A DNA stretch of 64,000 bases, taken from Tanypteryx hageni (Eukaryota; Arthropoda; Insecta; Odonata; Petaluridae). The translations under genes were made by a program, and so were the position numbers. Below the pieces are notes generated by a model. The model saw nothing but the letters and a program-made list of their open reading frames with translations, was not told the origin of the DNA and did not search any database. The stretch is taken from contig CM054117.1 in assembly GCA_028673005.1 (NCBI GenBank), positions 1,240,001 to 1,304,000 of the forward strand, given 5' to 3'. Positions 19,890 to 31,741 of this stretch are shown one piece after another. Within the stretch, counting starts at the first letter, position 1; every line of letters starts with the position of its first letter.

Positions 19890-22398
19890 TAGGGTTATCA
19901 GACATCTGGCAAAAGGAGGACATGTCCTCCTTTTTCACTTTCCGTCTTCTGTCCTCCCGGCATTTCAAATTTTAGGATTTTGTCCGGCTTTTTCAAGGAA
20001 GTGAGACTGCGACTCCCTCGTCACCCATACGACAATTCTGCGCACGTATCGAGTGTTATCCTCTTCTTTTGCTTCTTCATTTGGAACTCTTGAATAGGTA
20101 AATCAGGTATAGAACTTTTATGGGCTGCCATGATAAAAACGTATATAAGCTGTAGAAGAGATAAACTTTTAATGGTGAACAGCTGCGTCTCGCAGCCTAC
20201 TCTACAGGAGTGCTTCTTGTATTCATAGATATGAAGTTAATTTGTAACAAAAGTGTGTGCGTGCAATGTTGTTTTTGAAATGAAACACTTCCTTTATCCT
20301 TGCCATATTGTTAACTCCAAAGTGCACCGCACTTATTTTTTTAAAAGTAACGATGAAATGTTTCTTTGTAAACAATATGTATATGCCCAGCGTTAATTTT
20401 CAAATAAGACACTTCATTTGTCTTAGAAAAATCGTTTAGCTCTGAAGTGTACCGTTGATATCGATTTTTTGGTTTTAATAAGCGATTCGTTTAACTTCGA
20501 AATTCAAAGTGAAAAACAGAAAATGGTACGAATTTCGTCTTCGTGTGAAAAAGTGACATCCTTCTGTATCCAAAACAATTCGTTCAATAAAAAGAACGCG
20601 CCACTGAGGGAACCATGGTTTTCCATATGGTGAAACATCATCACTCTTTAAAATCTATGGACTGCACTGCAAGTCTGTTAAGAGAATTATTTAAAGGCTC
20701 GGAAACTGTTCTCAACACAACATGTACAAAAATGAAAACTGAAGCAATAGTGAATAAAGTGATTGCTCCCCATACTATCGCTTTGATTTGAAGAGTAAAA
20801 TATCTTGTTTTGGAGTTGCAACAGATGCCAGCAATCATAGCCCACTTAAGATCTTCCCAATCCTTGTTCAGTATTTTGATTGGTAAGAGGATGGAATATA
20901 AACAAAAGTGATTGAATTATCTGCTACTCCCAATGAAACCTTGAAGACCATATCAGAATATGTGTTGACAACTCTGGAGAGATATGGTTTATCTTTGAAG
21001 TGTGTTTCCTTTACAGGTGACAATGCAAACGTAAATTTTAGAGGAGTGAATAAAAAGAAGGGAAACAATGTTTTCTCATGCCTTAGGGAGATGCTGAATA
21101 GGAAAACTGTTGGTATCGGGTATTCTGCTCATTCTTCACAACTGAATTCAACATGGTGCAGATGTGTTAAAAATTAATGTGGAATCTCTCATTTTCAAGA
21201 TATTTAATTATTTTTCTGTATGTACTGTTCAAACTGAGGCATTGAAAGAAATTTGTGAATTTATAGAAATTAACCATCAACCATTGTTATCTTCAACTAA
21301 GACCAGAAGGCTTAGTTTAGCACCAGCTTTAGAAAGACTATTGAAATTGTTTCCTGCTCCAAAACAGTATTTCCTGTCCCTTGCTCGACCACCAATACTG
21401 ATAAAAACCTTTTTTGAGAGTGAAATTTCTGAACTCTACCTTTGTTTCTTGGTCTCGCTTTCATTTGTTTTCCAAAAAAAAATTGAGGCCATAGAAATAT
21501 AAAATAACTCTATTTTAGAAATTTGGCACTTTGCTTAAAACAACATTAGTTTCTTTAAAAATAAGGATTCGGGAAATTTTTTTGCTATTATCAGTCAGGG
21601 AAATTATTGAAACGTTACAGGCAAATAGTATGGGTGGAGAGTGTTGGAGTTTTGTTGAAGAAACGCAGCTTGTTTATCAAGAATGCATTCTTTATTTAGA
21701 AAAGTGGATAAATCAATTTGAGGAATTTCAGTGTTTTGAGTGGATGGAATTAAAAAACAACAGTTTCATATATGAAGATATGATACTGTGTTTGACTTAT
21801 TTCAAGGAAAAGGAAATTATTATTGATTACGTGAAGTTACTTGATCAATATAACAACCTTAAGTTATTCATAGAAAACAAAGACGATCTTTGATGCCCCT
21901 TTTCATGAACAGTTGAGCTCATTTTTTAAAAGTTGCAATAATAAAGATTGTTATGCTGAGCTTTTAAAAATATGCGAATTTGTTTTTTCCATTCAAGGAC
22001 ATAATACAAATGTGGAAAGGATCTTTTCTCTAATAAATAATCAGTGGACCTCGGAAAGAAATAGATTGTCCATGAAAACAATAAAGGGAATTATTATGAT
22101 CCAGTATAATATGAAAAACTTTCTTGTAAAGGTTTCCATTTTTACCTTCTTAAGAGTGAAGATCTTCTTAAAAAGATAATTTCTTCTGAGAAGTGAATAA
22201 AATTCATTCTTATTACACTATATAAGCATTTTGAGTATTTTTCTGTTTCTATTGGTTCCTTGGTGAATTAATTTGTTGCTCCTTCACCTTTCTTGCAGCC
22301 CTTTTTCCTCGGAAGTTAATGTCTGGCTTTTTACTCCTTTATCTTCCATTTTTTCTGCGTATGTCCTCCATTCTACTTTTTGGCATCTGGTAACCCTA
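19890..22398 (+). mobile_element. hAT transposon, degenerate, with 8-bp target duplication
   Basis: The ends are TAGGGTTATCAGACATC and, reverse-complemented, TAGGGTTACCAGATGCC. The flanks are CACCTAAT (19882-19889) and TGCCTAAT (22399-22406), a hAT-like 8-bp duplication with two changes. The right arm of the host palindrome has the uninterrupted sequence CATGCCTAATTGATC, confirming the insertion point. The 2.5-kb element holds a broken transposase. Confidence 0.85.
20590..22180 (+). pseudogene. hAT transposase relic (KIAA1586/ZMYM-like)
   Basis: Plus-strand frames show a consistent order: HHSLKSMDCTASLLRELFKG (about 20640), then after a frameshift VIELSATPNETLKTISEYV and VSFTGDNANVNFRGVNKKKG (about 20905-21060, with the catalytic Asp in GDNA), IGYSAHSSQLN (the eroded C..H motif), VESLIFKIFNYFSVCTVQTE and the C-terminal dimerisation motif NTNVERIFSLINNQWTSERN (about 22005-22065). 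This is the hAT subgroup related to KIAA1586/ZMYM proteins. At least five frameshifts or stops break it. Confidence 0.8.
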
Positions 22399-23195
22399 TG
22401 CCTAATTGATCAAGTAAATGTTGGCAGTGAGTGTATAGTGGCTGTAACCGAAACACAATGGCATGAGTTCGATTCCCTGATGGGTTGGTTTTTTTTTCAT
22501 TTCACCTCCTTTTACAAATCCTTTTTCACATTAAAATTTAACTGGACAACCACGTTGATATTTTAATTTTTTTCTATGTTGTTTGGTGGTGATTCGGATT
22601 TTTTTCTCAAGTAATTCAACACACGATTGTCTCCACAAATTTACATTATTAAATCGCATATTCTTCATTGATATCGGCACACACTACATCCTATATTGAT
22701 GCTTATGACATGGAAAGTATCCCTCAAATTATATTTGTGAAGACTTCATTTGAATACTTATAAATATAGGTGGAGGTATATCAGGGAAAGGGTTGTTTAA
22801 AGTATAAAAAAAAATGAACTGGTGATAATGTAAACTTTGTGGAGACAATCGTGCATTGAATTACTTGAAAAAAAATCCAAATCACCACCAAACAACATAG
22901 AAAAAAATAAAAATATCAACATGGCTCTCCAGTTAAATTTTAATGCGAAAAAGGATTTGTAAAAGGAGGTGAAATGAAAAATAAACCAACCTATGAGGGA
23001 ATCGAACTTGCGCCCTTATGTTTTGGATGCAACCACTATATGCTCACTGCCAACTATTACTTGATCAATTAGGCATGTATTATTAAATTTATAGCAGTTG
23101 ACATGAAATTGCAATATTTAATCGTGATTTTGGAAAAACTATTGACCGTATATGCCCCAAAGGGGGGTTTGCAGTGATCCTGGAATCCAGAGCTA

Positions 23196-23676
23196 TACAC
23201 CTACCAAGTTTCATAAAAATCCATGACCCCACTACCGCGTCCTCTCCTTGTGAGATATGGGAATCCCTATGGGGATAATTTTCTCATAAAGACTGAACTC
23301 TCTTGTTGAGAAAAGTTTAGTCTTGTTTAGCTTACTCACAACCTACATGAATGTTTCGACTGCCAATGACGTGCGCTGGCCTCTCTTCTCTCTGGTGTGC
23401 AGGTAGTTCCCCGCTATGTTGTTCATGAATCTACTAATGCCAATCTCGATAAGACACTGAATCAGGGGTAGAAACATTTATTTCATGAAGTTACGTGGAG
23501 AGAAAGCTTTATAAAAACCCTAGGGAAAATCCAGATAAGTGGTAATGCTATATTTTGGGGATATCCCTAATATTTGAAAACTGGCAGGATTTTATCTTCA
23601 TGTCAGTCGAGTTAGTGTAGTAGCCCTCTGTTGTTTGCTAGTTTTTCAAATCGCTCATCAACAGCCGTAATCTAAC
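23196..23676. other. Stretch with no recognised gene
   Basis: The beginning (ACCAAGTTTCATAAAAATCC) resembles wording found at repeat ends, but no partner is present. Nothing coding is seen. Confidence 0.4.
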
Positions 23677-23989
23677 AAACTGGGAAACAATCGCCAGAAA
23701 CTTGTGTATCTTGGCTGTTGGCCGAATGTTGCTTTGTTGTATCTCAACGATGGGATATTGTTGCCGATGCTAGAGGAAACAGTTGGCTGACTTGAGATGG
23801 CATATTATCAAAGAATCTCTTTTTGCCATGTTTCTGGCCAAGAATTGAAAACATCGCTCAGTCTGTGCATCTCAACCAACGGCCAACATTCATTTAGAGT
23901 TTGGAAGATCAACCTGTAGGACCTCTGATAAGCAGAATTAACAGGTAAATTATATTACAATTTGGGTACAGAACTTCGAAACCCACAAC

Positions 23990-24250
23990 TTCATATGGAC
24001 GGAACCTCAAATGGACAGAACCTCGAATGGATGGAACCTCGAATAGACGGACCCTCGAATGGACGAAACCTCGAATGGATGGAACCTCGAATGGACGGAA
24101 CCTCGAATGGATGGAACCTCGAATGGACGGAACCTTGAATGGACAGAACCTCGAATGGACAGAACCTTGAATGGATGCGGAACCTCGAAGGGACTGAACC
24201 TCGAAGAGACTAAACCTCGAATGGACAGTACCTTGAATTGACACGATCGC
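23990..24250 (+). repeat. Minisatellite, about 17-bp unit (left arm)
   Basis: About 15 units near GGAACCTCGAATGGACN (variants with TTGAATGG, CAAATGG). The open frames on both strands here are artefacts of the 17-bp period. Confidence 0.9.
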
Positions 24251-24431
24251 GAATGAACTGAATCAACAAATGGATACAATCTCAAATAACAATTTCGTTT
24301 TTTACATTATTTATCATTTCATTTATTGTTATTGATATTTTTTAAATTTTATACATTTAGAATACAGCATTAATATAAAGGAAATAGCTGGAATATTTAG
24401 GTAGCTTTTAAACTACATTGGATCAGGAATA

Positions 24432-24800
24432 ATTTTGAAATGAGAAAAAAGTCTGCTATGACCAGGAATCGCTTTATTCCATCAATTTGTTACTTGGCAA
24501 TCTCACCATTTGAGAGGGGGGAGTTTTCTTTAATGTATCTCTTCGAGGACATCTGTTGGGGCAGTTTGATACTAGCTTGGTTAGTTCCATCTCAACCAAG
24601 AAAACATCCACGTTCAGAAACGAGAAAATTGATCTGCTATGATAGTTCAGAGGTAGAATATCCACCCGGCAAGTGGAAGACTCAGGTTTGATTTCCGGTC
24701 ATAGCAGACATTTTTCTTATTTCAAAATTATTCCCAACTTTACAGCTTATCCCTGTCTGCATAGGATCTTTGGATCGCTTTATTCCATCAATTTCTTACA
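24432..24800 (+). mobile_element. Rearranged second copy of the tRNA-Gly dimer SINE
   Basis: The right part has the full unit: CAACCAAGAAAACATCCACG, then a tRNA-Gly-like head (24636-24705), then the body ending GGATCGCTTTATTCCATCAA (about 24773-24793). The left part keeps only a stub in the opposite orientation (AAAAAGTCTGCTATGACC, about 24447-24465), joined to another copy of CGCTTTATTCCATCAATTTG (24468-24487). So it is an inverted dimer with a large internal deletion. It shows that the body extends about 90 bp past the tRNA-like head. Confidence 0.7.
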
Positions 24801-24811
24801 TTGGATTAGTA

Positions 24812-25772
24812 CAGGTGAACCTCAACTTACGAACATTCAAGTTACGAACAATTCATACTTACAAACATTCCACGTACTAATGAATTGTCACTCCCTAATT
24901 AGTTAATGAACATGGCTTTCGCAGATATGAACGCCTGGACCTGTGGGAACTCCTTGTTTTATTAGTCTTCAAGTGGAGAAAAATCATAACCCCCGAATAT
25001 AAAAATGCTTATCTCTGCTGGTTCTACCACTCATAACATGAACAGATTCTTTTAACACCTAACTACACACGTCCGTTTACAGAACGTAATTACATGCATG
25101 ACTTTCTGTGTGCTACATCGATACTGGTTATGACGTAAATGTAAAAAAATAAATTTATTTAAAATATTTATTTCGATAAAACAAACATAATGAATAGCAC
25201 ATTTTTACATAGTATCGATTATTTTAAAAATAATATTAAGAGTAGTTATTTGAAAAAGTACAAAACAAATTAAAAAATGAAATTCATATGTATTTTACAT
25301 AAATCATTGTTACAAACTGTCCAGGTCTGTGTTTGAATGACATTTTTCACATGTTTATGTTATTAACACTATGTGTTTCTTACATGTAAACTATGAACAA
25401 CTGTTACACTTTAGAGTTGTGCTAGTATATTTAGCACGTCCACATGTTCATGATCTTCTTCATCAGCTTCACATCCTATTTTTCTTGATAGCTTTACTTT
25501 ATCTTCAAGGTCTACTTCCTCTGATGTGAGCCTGCCTGTTTCAAAATTCCAGCTGCTGGAGCGTGTGCAGAGTGATAAATCTGCCTCATTGAAAATATAA
25601 GAATTTATCCTAACTGTTCCATTTTTATTCCCTTTATAAGGAAAAAACTGATATTTTATAAATATTCAGGAATGGATTAACGCGTTTAAAGTTGTTTCTT
25701 ATGGAAAAAATCAATTCAACTTACGAACACATTTCCAGGTATGCATTATGTTCATAAGTAGGGATTCACCTG
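24812..25772 (-). mobile_element. Tigger/pogo deletion derivative, TA-flanked
   Basis: The ends are CAGGTGAACCTCAACTTACG and, reverse-complemented, CAGGTGAATCCCTACTTATG, with TA on both sides (24810-24811, 25773-25774). The minus strand at about 25430-25580 still encodes an acidic tail (TSEEVDLEDKVKLSRKIGCE), like the C-terminus of Tigger transposases, so the 961-bp copy is a deletion derivative of an autonomous element whose catalytic part is lost. Confidence 0.8.
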
Positions 25773-26425
25773 TATTCTCTACAATATGTAATTCACATAA
25801 ATATTAATGAGTGAAATTTTTTTTAAATTATGCATATCATATTTCAATACATGGAAAAAAGAAGAAAATTGTAAAATATTGCTTATTATCGATAAAATAG
25901 CTAATTTGTCATTAATTACATCACAACGTAAAATATTTGGATGGTAGGCAATTTAACTTTCATCAGTAATCTATGTTGTGAGCAGACATTCACCAGGCCA
26001 AACCTATCCTATCCCAAACAAATTCTATTGATTATACCAACCAATTTTAAACTACTGAAGATATTTTCTTACACACACAAGAAAACTCCTCCCCTCTTTG
26101 TGGCCCTGTCCCTCCAGTAATTAGGAAAGCCTATTGGAAATATTTAGTGGTATCCAGATGTTTCATCCAAAGCACTTCACCACCCACAAGAAGTTTCATC
26201 CAAAGACCTTTCACCCATGGTTCTATGACATCGCAGACATTTCATCGCATACGGTGGTGTATGGTAGGGGTGACCATTTATGATAGTATATAATCTCTTG
26301 TCACAAAAGTCTTTAACAATTGCTCAGCCTTTTATATACAAAAACTGCAAGACACAGTGAATGGCATATGGCAGAGGGTGACCAAATAAAAGAACGTATA
26401 TTTTAATTTTCACGAAAGACATTAA
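25773..26425. other. Stretch between two transposons
   Basis: Mostly AT-rich with no coding signal, apart from the short tandem motif listed separately at 26155-26255. Confidence 0.4.
26155..26255 (+). repeat. Short tandem motif, about 16-bp unit
   Basis: About five degenerate units near TTTCATCCAAAGACC (also TTCACCACCCACAAGAAG and TTTCATCGCATACGG). Unit length resembles the two minisatellite arm families in this window but the sequence differs. No inverted partner is seen. Confidence 0.5.
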
Positions 26426-28992
26426 CACTTTGAATCCCAAGTTTGAGCATAGGTCGGGATAACTACAGGGTGACATTGTCCCAAGCCCGATTCCCACTCG
26501 GGCTCATGTATTTCATCCTATATTAACCTCGGAATGAGTATATCTCGGGTTTGGGCTTTATAATTCCTTTAGTTCCTTTAGTAATACATTTGGCCATGAT
26601 GTATGCATAGTGCTGCCATTTGTGTCGTAAATATGAACTTCCTGAGTTAGACAAGTCAGACCAAATGAGAATGACGGACGATACTGTCAGGCTGCACTTC
26701 ACGGGTACGTGTGCATTTATTTTCAATGTGTAATTCTTTGTATTTGATTTTCATGAGGTTTTGACATTCTAATTATGCATAGTTTAGATGAAAGTGAGAT
26801 TCTAGATGTACTTGATGAGGTGTATGATGATTCTGGCATAGAAGGTGGAGTAGCAGACTGTGATGATGATTCTAAGGAAATTCAGATGAAGGTAATTATA
26901 ACCTATTAGTTTACGTTTTGCATACTGAATGTATTATATATAATTTTATATTTCTTTTCATACTTTTGTTCAAATAATATCCATGAAATTGATTACAAAG
27001 TAAACTGATTCTGTTTTATTCTCTGACTAATTTTATTGTTCAAAAGAAGATGAAGAAAATAGTGATTTTGATGGTGACCCAGGTCTTCCTGCAACTTTAG
27101 AGGCCAGTGATGGTAGCACATCTTGTTCAGCTACCCTTCACATACCACTACAAATGTTCAGCAGTCAAGCAAAAGAAAGAGGCAGATTAAACACCAGTTG
27201 TTGGATGTAGAACTTGGCCGGAAATTTCAAGACACTGCACCTCAACTTCCAGTTTTTCAAGAACAGCCTGGAATTACTGCAACTCTTGATGCATCTTCAA
27301 CTCCATATGACTGTTTTTCCATATTCTTCCCTAAGTCAATGGTGAGACATATCAAGAAGGAAACCAACAGGTATGCTGCTTCAATTATAGACAAACTGAG
27401 GTGCAACAACAGATTGAAACCTAACAGTTTATTTGCAAAGTGGAAACCCTTGAAATTGGATGAACTCGATTCATTTTTTTCTATAATTTTTCACATGTGT
27501 TTAGTCAAAAAAGAGCACTGAGAAATTATTAGACAAGGAAAATCTTTGTGCCTACTCCATTACCATCATCATTGCTAATTAGAAACAGATTTATTGCCAT
27601 TTTGTCGAACTTACACCTGAAAGATAATTCCACTTATGTTCCTCGTGGTCGACCTAATCATGACCCTTTGCATAAACTGAGACCATTTTTGACCATTTGA
27701 TTCAATTATTTTCTTCTGCATACATTCCAAATATCAATTTGACAGTGAATGAAGGAATGTGTGGTTTTAGAGGCAGAATCCATTTTAGGGTGTTCATGAA
27801 AAATAAGCCTCAAAAATACGGAATGAAATTGTTTGTAGTTTGTGATGCATCAACTGGTTATGTGCTAAATATGGAAGTGTGCTGTGGAAAAGGGAATGGA
27901 GACAATTCTGTAATGGCTCTTTTACAAAGACTTTAAGCAAAGTATTTTGATAAGGGACATGCTGTTTTCATGGACCAATACTACAGGTCGCCTGCTGTGT
28001 TTGACTTTTTGTGGAATAAAGAAACTTTAGCAGTTGGCCCCTGTATGCCCAATCGTAGAGAATTGCCCAAAGACAATGTTGTGAATAAAAAAATTAAAAA
28101 AGGTGACATTGTATTTATGAGAAGAGAACATTTGTTGTCTGAAGTGGAAAGACACTAGGAATGATTTGGTGTTATTGACTGCCCATAAAGCAACCACATC
28201 AGACATTGTAGTGAGATGCAAGGGGGGTAGAGTAACAAAAGCAAACCAGATGCAGTCCTCGACTGCAATATCAATAAGACAGGTATGGACAGGAGCGATC
28301 AAATGGTAGCTTACTATCCCTTCAAAAGGAAACAACTGAAATGGTGGAAGAAATTGTTCTTTCATACATTTATGATGGCTGTTACCAATTCATACTTTCT
28401 TTATTGTGAAACTTGCACCCCATCAGATAAGAAGAAATGCAACTTAGGAGATTATATGGAAGAGCTTGTTGAAGCTTTAGCTGAAGAAGGAGGTATGGAA
28501 GCTCAAAATGTATGTGGAACCAACAGTGGAAGTAGCAGACTCCTTGGCAGACATTTTCCTGACAAGATACCACCAACGGAAAAAAAGCCAATCTGACTAG
28601 AGTGCGTCATGTGTGTTCAGAGAGGACCAAGGCCTACAGGCAAATCTGGTAAAAAGGAGACTTCCTGGTGGTGTCCTACTTGTGAAATTGCTCTTTGTTT
28701 GCCAGTTTGTTTCAAAGACTATTATACTAAAGCCCAGTATGTGTAAAACAAGAAGAACCCCGTTTTTGTTTTACTACGAAAAATTAGTAATTTTCAAAAT
28801 TCAATAATAAATCATTCATTTGATGAAAATTTGGCATATTTTTTTCTTTCATAAATAAAAGTGTGTTCTATCAAACTGCAGAATTGGAGTTATTGTGTTA
28901 CTTTTTTATATTCAATTATATCCTTTCAAAAACACTCAAATATGCTGGGTTTCTAGGCTCACGGGCCCATAAATAGAAAGGGATTGAAAGTG
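26426..28992 (+). mobile_element. piggyBac-type transposon with TTAA target duplication
   Basis: A 2567-bp element flanked by TTAA at 26422-26425 and 28993-28996. The ends are CACTTTGAATCCC and, reverse-complemented, CACTTTCAATCCC. TTAA duplication and these ends define piggyBac elements. The transposase inside is broken. Confidence 0.9.
26775..28746 (+). pseudogene. piggyBac transposase relic
   Basis: The N-terminus from Met at 26775 is acidic (LDEVYDDSG), then a possible intron lies at about 26893-27045 (GTAATT to an AG). The next frame (27123-27521) has FAKWKPLKLDELDSFFSIIF, the helical N-terminal domain. The DDE core follows in 27697-27936, with LTVNEGMCGFRGR where the family has D-E, so the first catalytic Asp is Asn here. 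The second Asp is kept in VFMDQYYRS (about 27968). MDRSDQMVAYYPFKRK and a Cys-rich tail (ETSWWCPTCEIALC, about 28660-28700) complete it. Stops and frameshifts occur near 27520, 27935, 28157 and 28595. Confidence 0.85.
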
Positions 28993-29264
28993 TTAACAAT
29001 CGATCACCATTCCATTATCCCATCAAAAAGAGTATCGAGTAATACCATAATTAGAAACAAAAAAAATGTGCATACATGAGTTTGATATCATCAAATTTTC
29101 CTAGCACTACATTTAGTTGGGACTAACTATGAATAAAGAAATGACACAAATTGCTTGACAGAAGGATTGTCATATACATATAAAAGAAAATACCTTCATA
29201 ATATGTATAATTTTTAAAAACATCTCACTTATTAATATGTATGTAGATTATGCCAATTAGAGGT

Positions 29265-29390
29265 ACGGTCCATTCGAGATTTAGCCCCTTCAAGTTTCAG
29301 TCCCTTCCAGGTTCCATCCATTCGAAGTTCTGTCCATTTGAAGTTGTTGGTTCGAGGTCGTGGGTTTCAAGGTTCTGTCCGCATATGCTC
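29265..29390 (-). repeat. Minisatellite, about 17-bp unit (right arm, inverted)
   Basis: Inverted units such as GTCCATTCGA...TTTCAG and GTTCCATCCATTCGAAG, more diverged than the left arm, ending in TTCAAGGTTCTGTCC, which mirrors the left edge. Confidence 0.75.
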
Positions 29391-29719
29391 CTGCCTTGTG
29401 GAATATCAAATCCCATGACTATCATGATAAAAACAAAAAAAATGATGAAATAAAGCATTTGGCAGATGAATTCAGGACTAGCTCCGATGAAATTTCTAAG
29501 AAACGGTGATTTCCTCAGACCGATCCATGTTGGCTAATGAAAAATCACATTGTGGTGTGGACGAGACACATTGTATCCCAACAGTTCCCCGGCTGTACCT
29601 CAACTGTATCGCTGATCATCGGTCAACTGTATCCTGACAGTCAAGACACAAGTTTCTGACGATTGCTCCCCAGTTTGTACATACCTTAACAGAGTTCTTC
29701 CCAAAGTGAGTGTCGTGGC

Positions 29720-30365
29720 AAAATGGGGTCCCGTGATATTTTTGATAAAGTAACTATTTTAGCTGATAAACTGAACATCCAGCTCACTGTGCCATGCCAG
29801 CATGGAAGACATACATCACAGTAATCCTGGAAACATCAAATGTTGAAGACTACTTTCGGCAAACTATATTTCAGCCATACCTGGACTCTCTTTATAATTC
29901 TCTAATATGTCACTTCTCAGAAATTAACCGTGCACAATCTAACCTTTTCTCACTTCACCCTGCTAGGATTATAAAGCTTGATCATGCTAGTTTCAGGAAG
30001 CAAATGTCTATCATCCATCATATATACTAGATAAAAAATTTGGCCTGGTTTGATTTTTGGTCTGCATCAGCATTGCAAAACATCAACATAGAATTATTTG
30101 ATTTACTTTCAAGTACTAAATTTTACCCATCCATTTGCCAGGCAGTTCTCATCTTATTAACATTACTTGTGACTACATGGACAGTTGAAAGGTCATATAG
30201 TATGTTGCACAGAGTTAAGACATGGTTAAGATCAACTATGACGGATGGATGGGCTATGTATGATGAGTGTGCACAGGGAGAAAATCAATTTGAACAAACC
30301 TGATTTTTTGGAAAAGGTTGTGGACCAATTTGGCAGTGATCGCAGATGCCTTCAGTTTCTTTTTA
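29720..30365 (+). pseudogene. hAT transposase C-terminal relic
   Basis: The first frame reads EDYFRQTIFQPYLDSLYNSL, the second LFDLLSSTKFYPSICQAVLI and then TTWTVERSYSMLHRVKTWLR (about 30168-30232), the hAT C-terminal dimerisation motif, followed by STMTD. The C-terminus is of the type found in 52-kDa-repressor/ZMYM1-like hAT proteins. The N-terminal and catalytic parts are absent, possibly lost to the foldback structure that ends at 29676. Confidence 0.75.
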
Positions 30366-31741
30366 AATAGTGTTTCTTGTTTTTAGCACATTGAAACACC
30401 TTCCCTTTAGTATGTAACAAAATATAATTTTAAAAAATATTGCATTTCTTTAATTTACTGAAAAATTGAAGTAAAACAAGTTTTTGTTTCTGTGACATAT
30501 ATAACTTACTTCTTGTTGTTTTGTGAGATAATTTATTAAATTTTTCTTGTTTAAAGATTTCTTTATGGTAACTGGTATTAATGATAAACAAAATCTATGT
30601 ATAATAAACAGCATTTCCATTTCATTTTGATTATATTTTTATATAATTTATAATTTGTGAAACTAAATTGTAATATTCATGTCAATGAATGTAATTTGTT
30701 CATAAATGGTTATAATTACCTAAATTAAATATACTTTAAACTGAATTATTTCTTTTTAGCCTACTCGTATCCATTATTTTATGAATTCCAAACTGCAAGC
30801 TGCCCCTGTATAATTTGTCCCGCCCCCCTCCTCCCCCCCTTGAAAAAAATTCTGCAGGCACCCTTGTCCCCCCCCCCCCTCTAAAAGTTTCTGCGGACAC
30901 CCTTGGTGCCAAATTTCTAGTCTCTAGCTCATCTTGAAGTATCCTCCTATGTATCAATACTCTATAGCTGCTTCTTATTTATGATATAATAGTAATAGGT
31001 GTTTGCATTCTGAAAGCATTTCAGATCATTTAGTTTATTTTAGCATAGCAGGCAATGCATGCTTGTTTTACACAACTGCGCATTACACCTCGGTTGTGAC
31101 CTTCAAAAATTGTATTTTGCTTTCCCTTTCTCTTATATTATCTTTAAGGTCTCAATTAACAAATTTATTCAGGAAGAGGACAACATTTGCTACAAAAAAG
31201 TCCATGATAACATGAACCTTCTATTACAGTTTTTGAGATAAAAATTATTTAACTGCAATCAATGTACATATGAGGTATAAACAATCTCTTAAAATTAACA
31301 ATTTGAAATTTTTGATTTTTCTGTTTGGTTGTGACCTAAAACCTACAATCGTGCCAAATTTCAAGTCTACTGCTCAATGATGGTGAACCTATGGCACGCA
31401 TGCCAAAGGTAGCATATGATACAATTTTTGTTGGTATGCCACTGAGAAGTGGAAAAAAATAAAATGTCTTGGTCTAATATAATGACATGGCAACGGTGAC
31501 CCTAGAAATTCAATAAATATATACCTAAATGAATCAGTGGCAGAACGGTGCCCATGTTGCTATTATAAGGACCCCAGTTTTGCACCCATGCATTACAAAG
31601 AACTCCTCCCTAGTTCATGCTATCTGCCTATAGTATGCCAAGAAAAGTAGAAACATAGTTGTTGTTCTTCCTCTAATAAATTGTAACAAGGATAAGTGAG
31701 GATGTATTTAATTTCCAAAATATATGGAACAGTTACTAAAT
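30366..31741. other. Stretch with no recognised gene
   Basis: A C-rich segment (30825-30885) shows two copies of CTGCRGRCACCCTTG, typical of repeat ends but unpaired here. At about 31375-31450, GGTGAACCTATGGCACGC looks like a hAT-type end without a partner. Confidence 0.4.

Larger units (their letters stand above)
19766..23195. mobile_element. Second palindromic tRNA-like element, split by a hAT
   Basis: The left arm is 19766-19889 plus 22399-22655, and the right arm is about 22825-23195 in inverted orientation. Shared blocks include CAGGATCACTGCAAACCCCC / its reverse complement and CACCACCAAACAACATAG. Each arm contains a tRNA-like block with a B box AGTTCGATTCCC (left, plus strand, about 22468) and GGGAATCGAACTTG (right, about 22996), so here the two promoters face inward. 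The spacer of about 170 bp is unique. The left arm is split by the hAT at 19890-22398. The left edge abuts the broken end of the Penelope-like coding region. Confidence 0.7.
23677..29676. mobile_element. Large foldback-like structure with inverted minisatellite arms
   Basis: The outer arms pair 23677-23740 with the reverse complement of about 29610-29676 (AAACTGGG then CAATCGYCAGAAACTTGTGT). Further in, 23965-24250 pairs with the inverted 29265-29390: both start with ACAGAACYTYGAAACCCAC and contain about 17-bp tandem units. The enclosed 5 kb holds a tRNA-dimer copy, a Tigger derivative and a piggyBac, each with its own ends. No target duplication could be confirmed, and no transposase of the outer element is seen. 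It may be one foldback transposon loaded with later insertions, or two related elements in opposite orientation. Confidence 0.6.

Noticed and set aside
23909..24285. Repetitive proteins with RGSVHSRF-type repeats
   Set aside because: Translation of a 17-bp minisatellite; the period is not a multiple of three and all frames look similar.
23965..24290. CRISPR array
   Set aside because: Units of 17 bp repeat directly without unique spacers, in a eukaryotic transposon setting.
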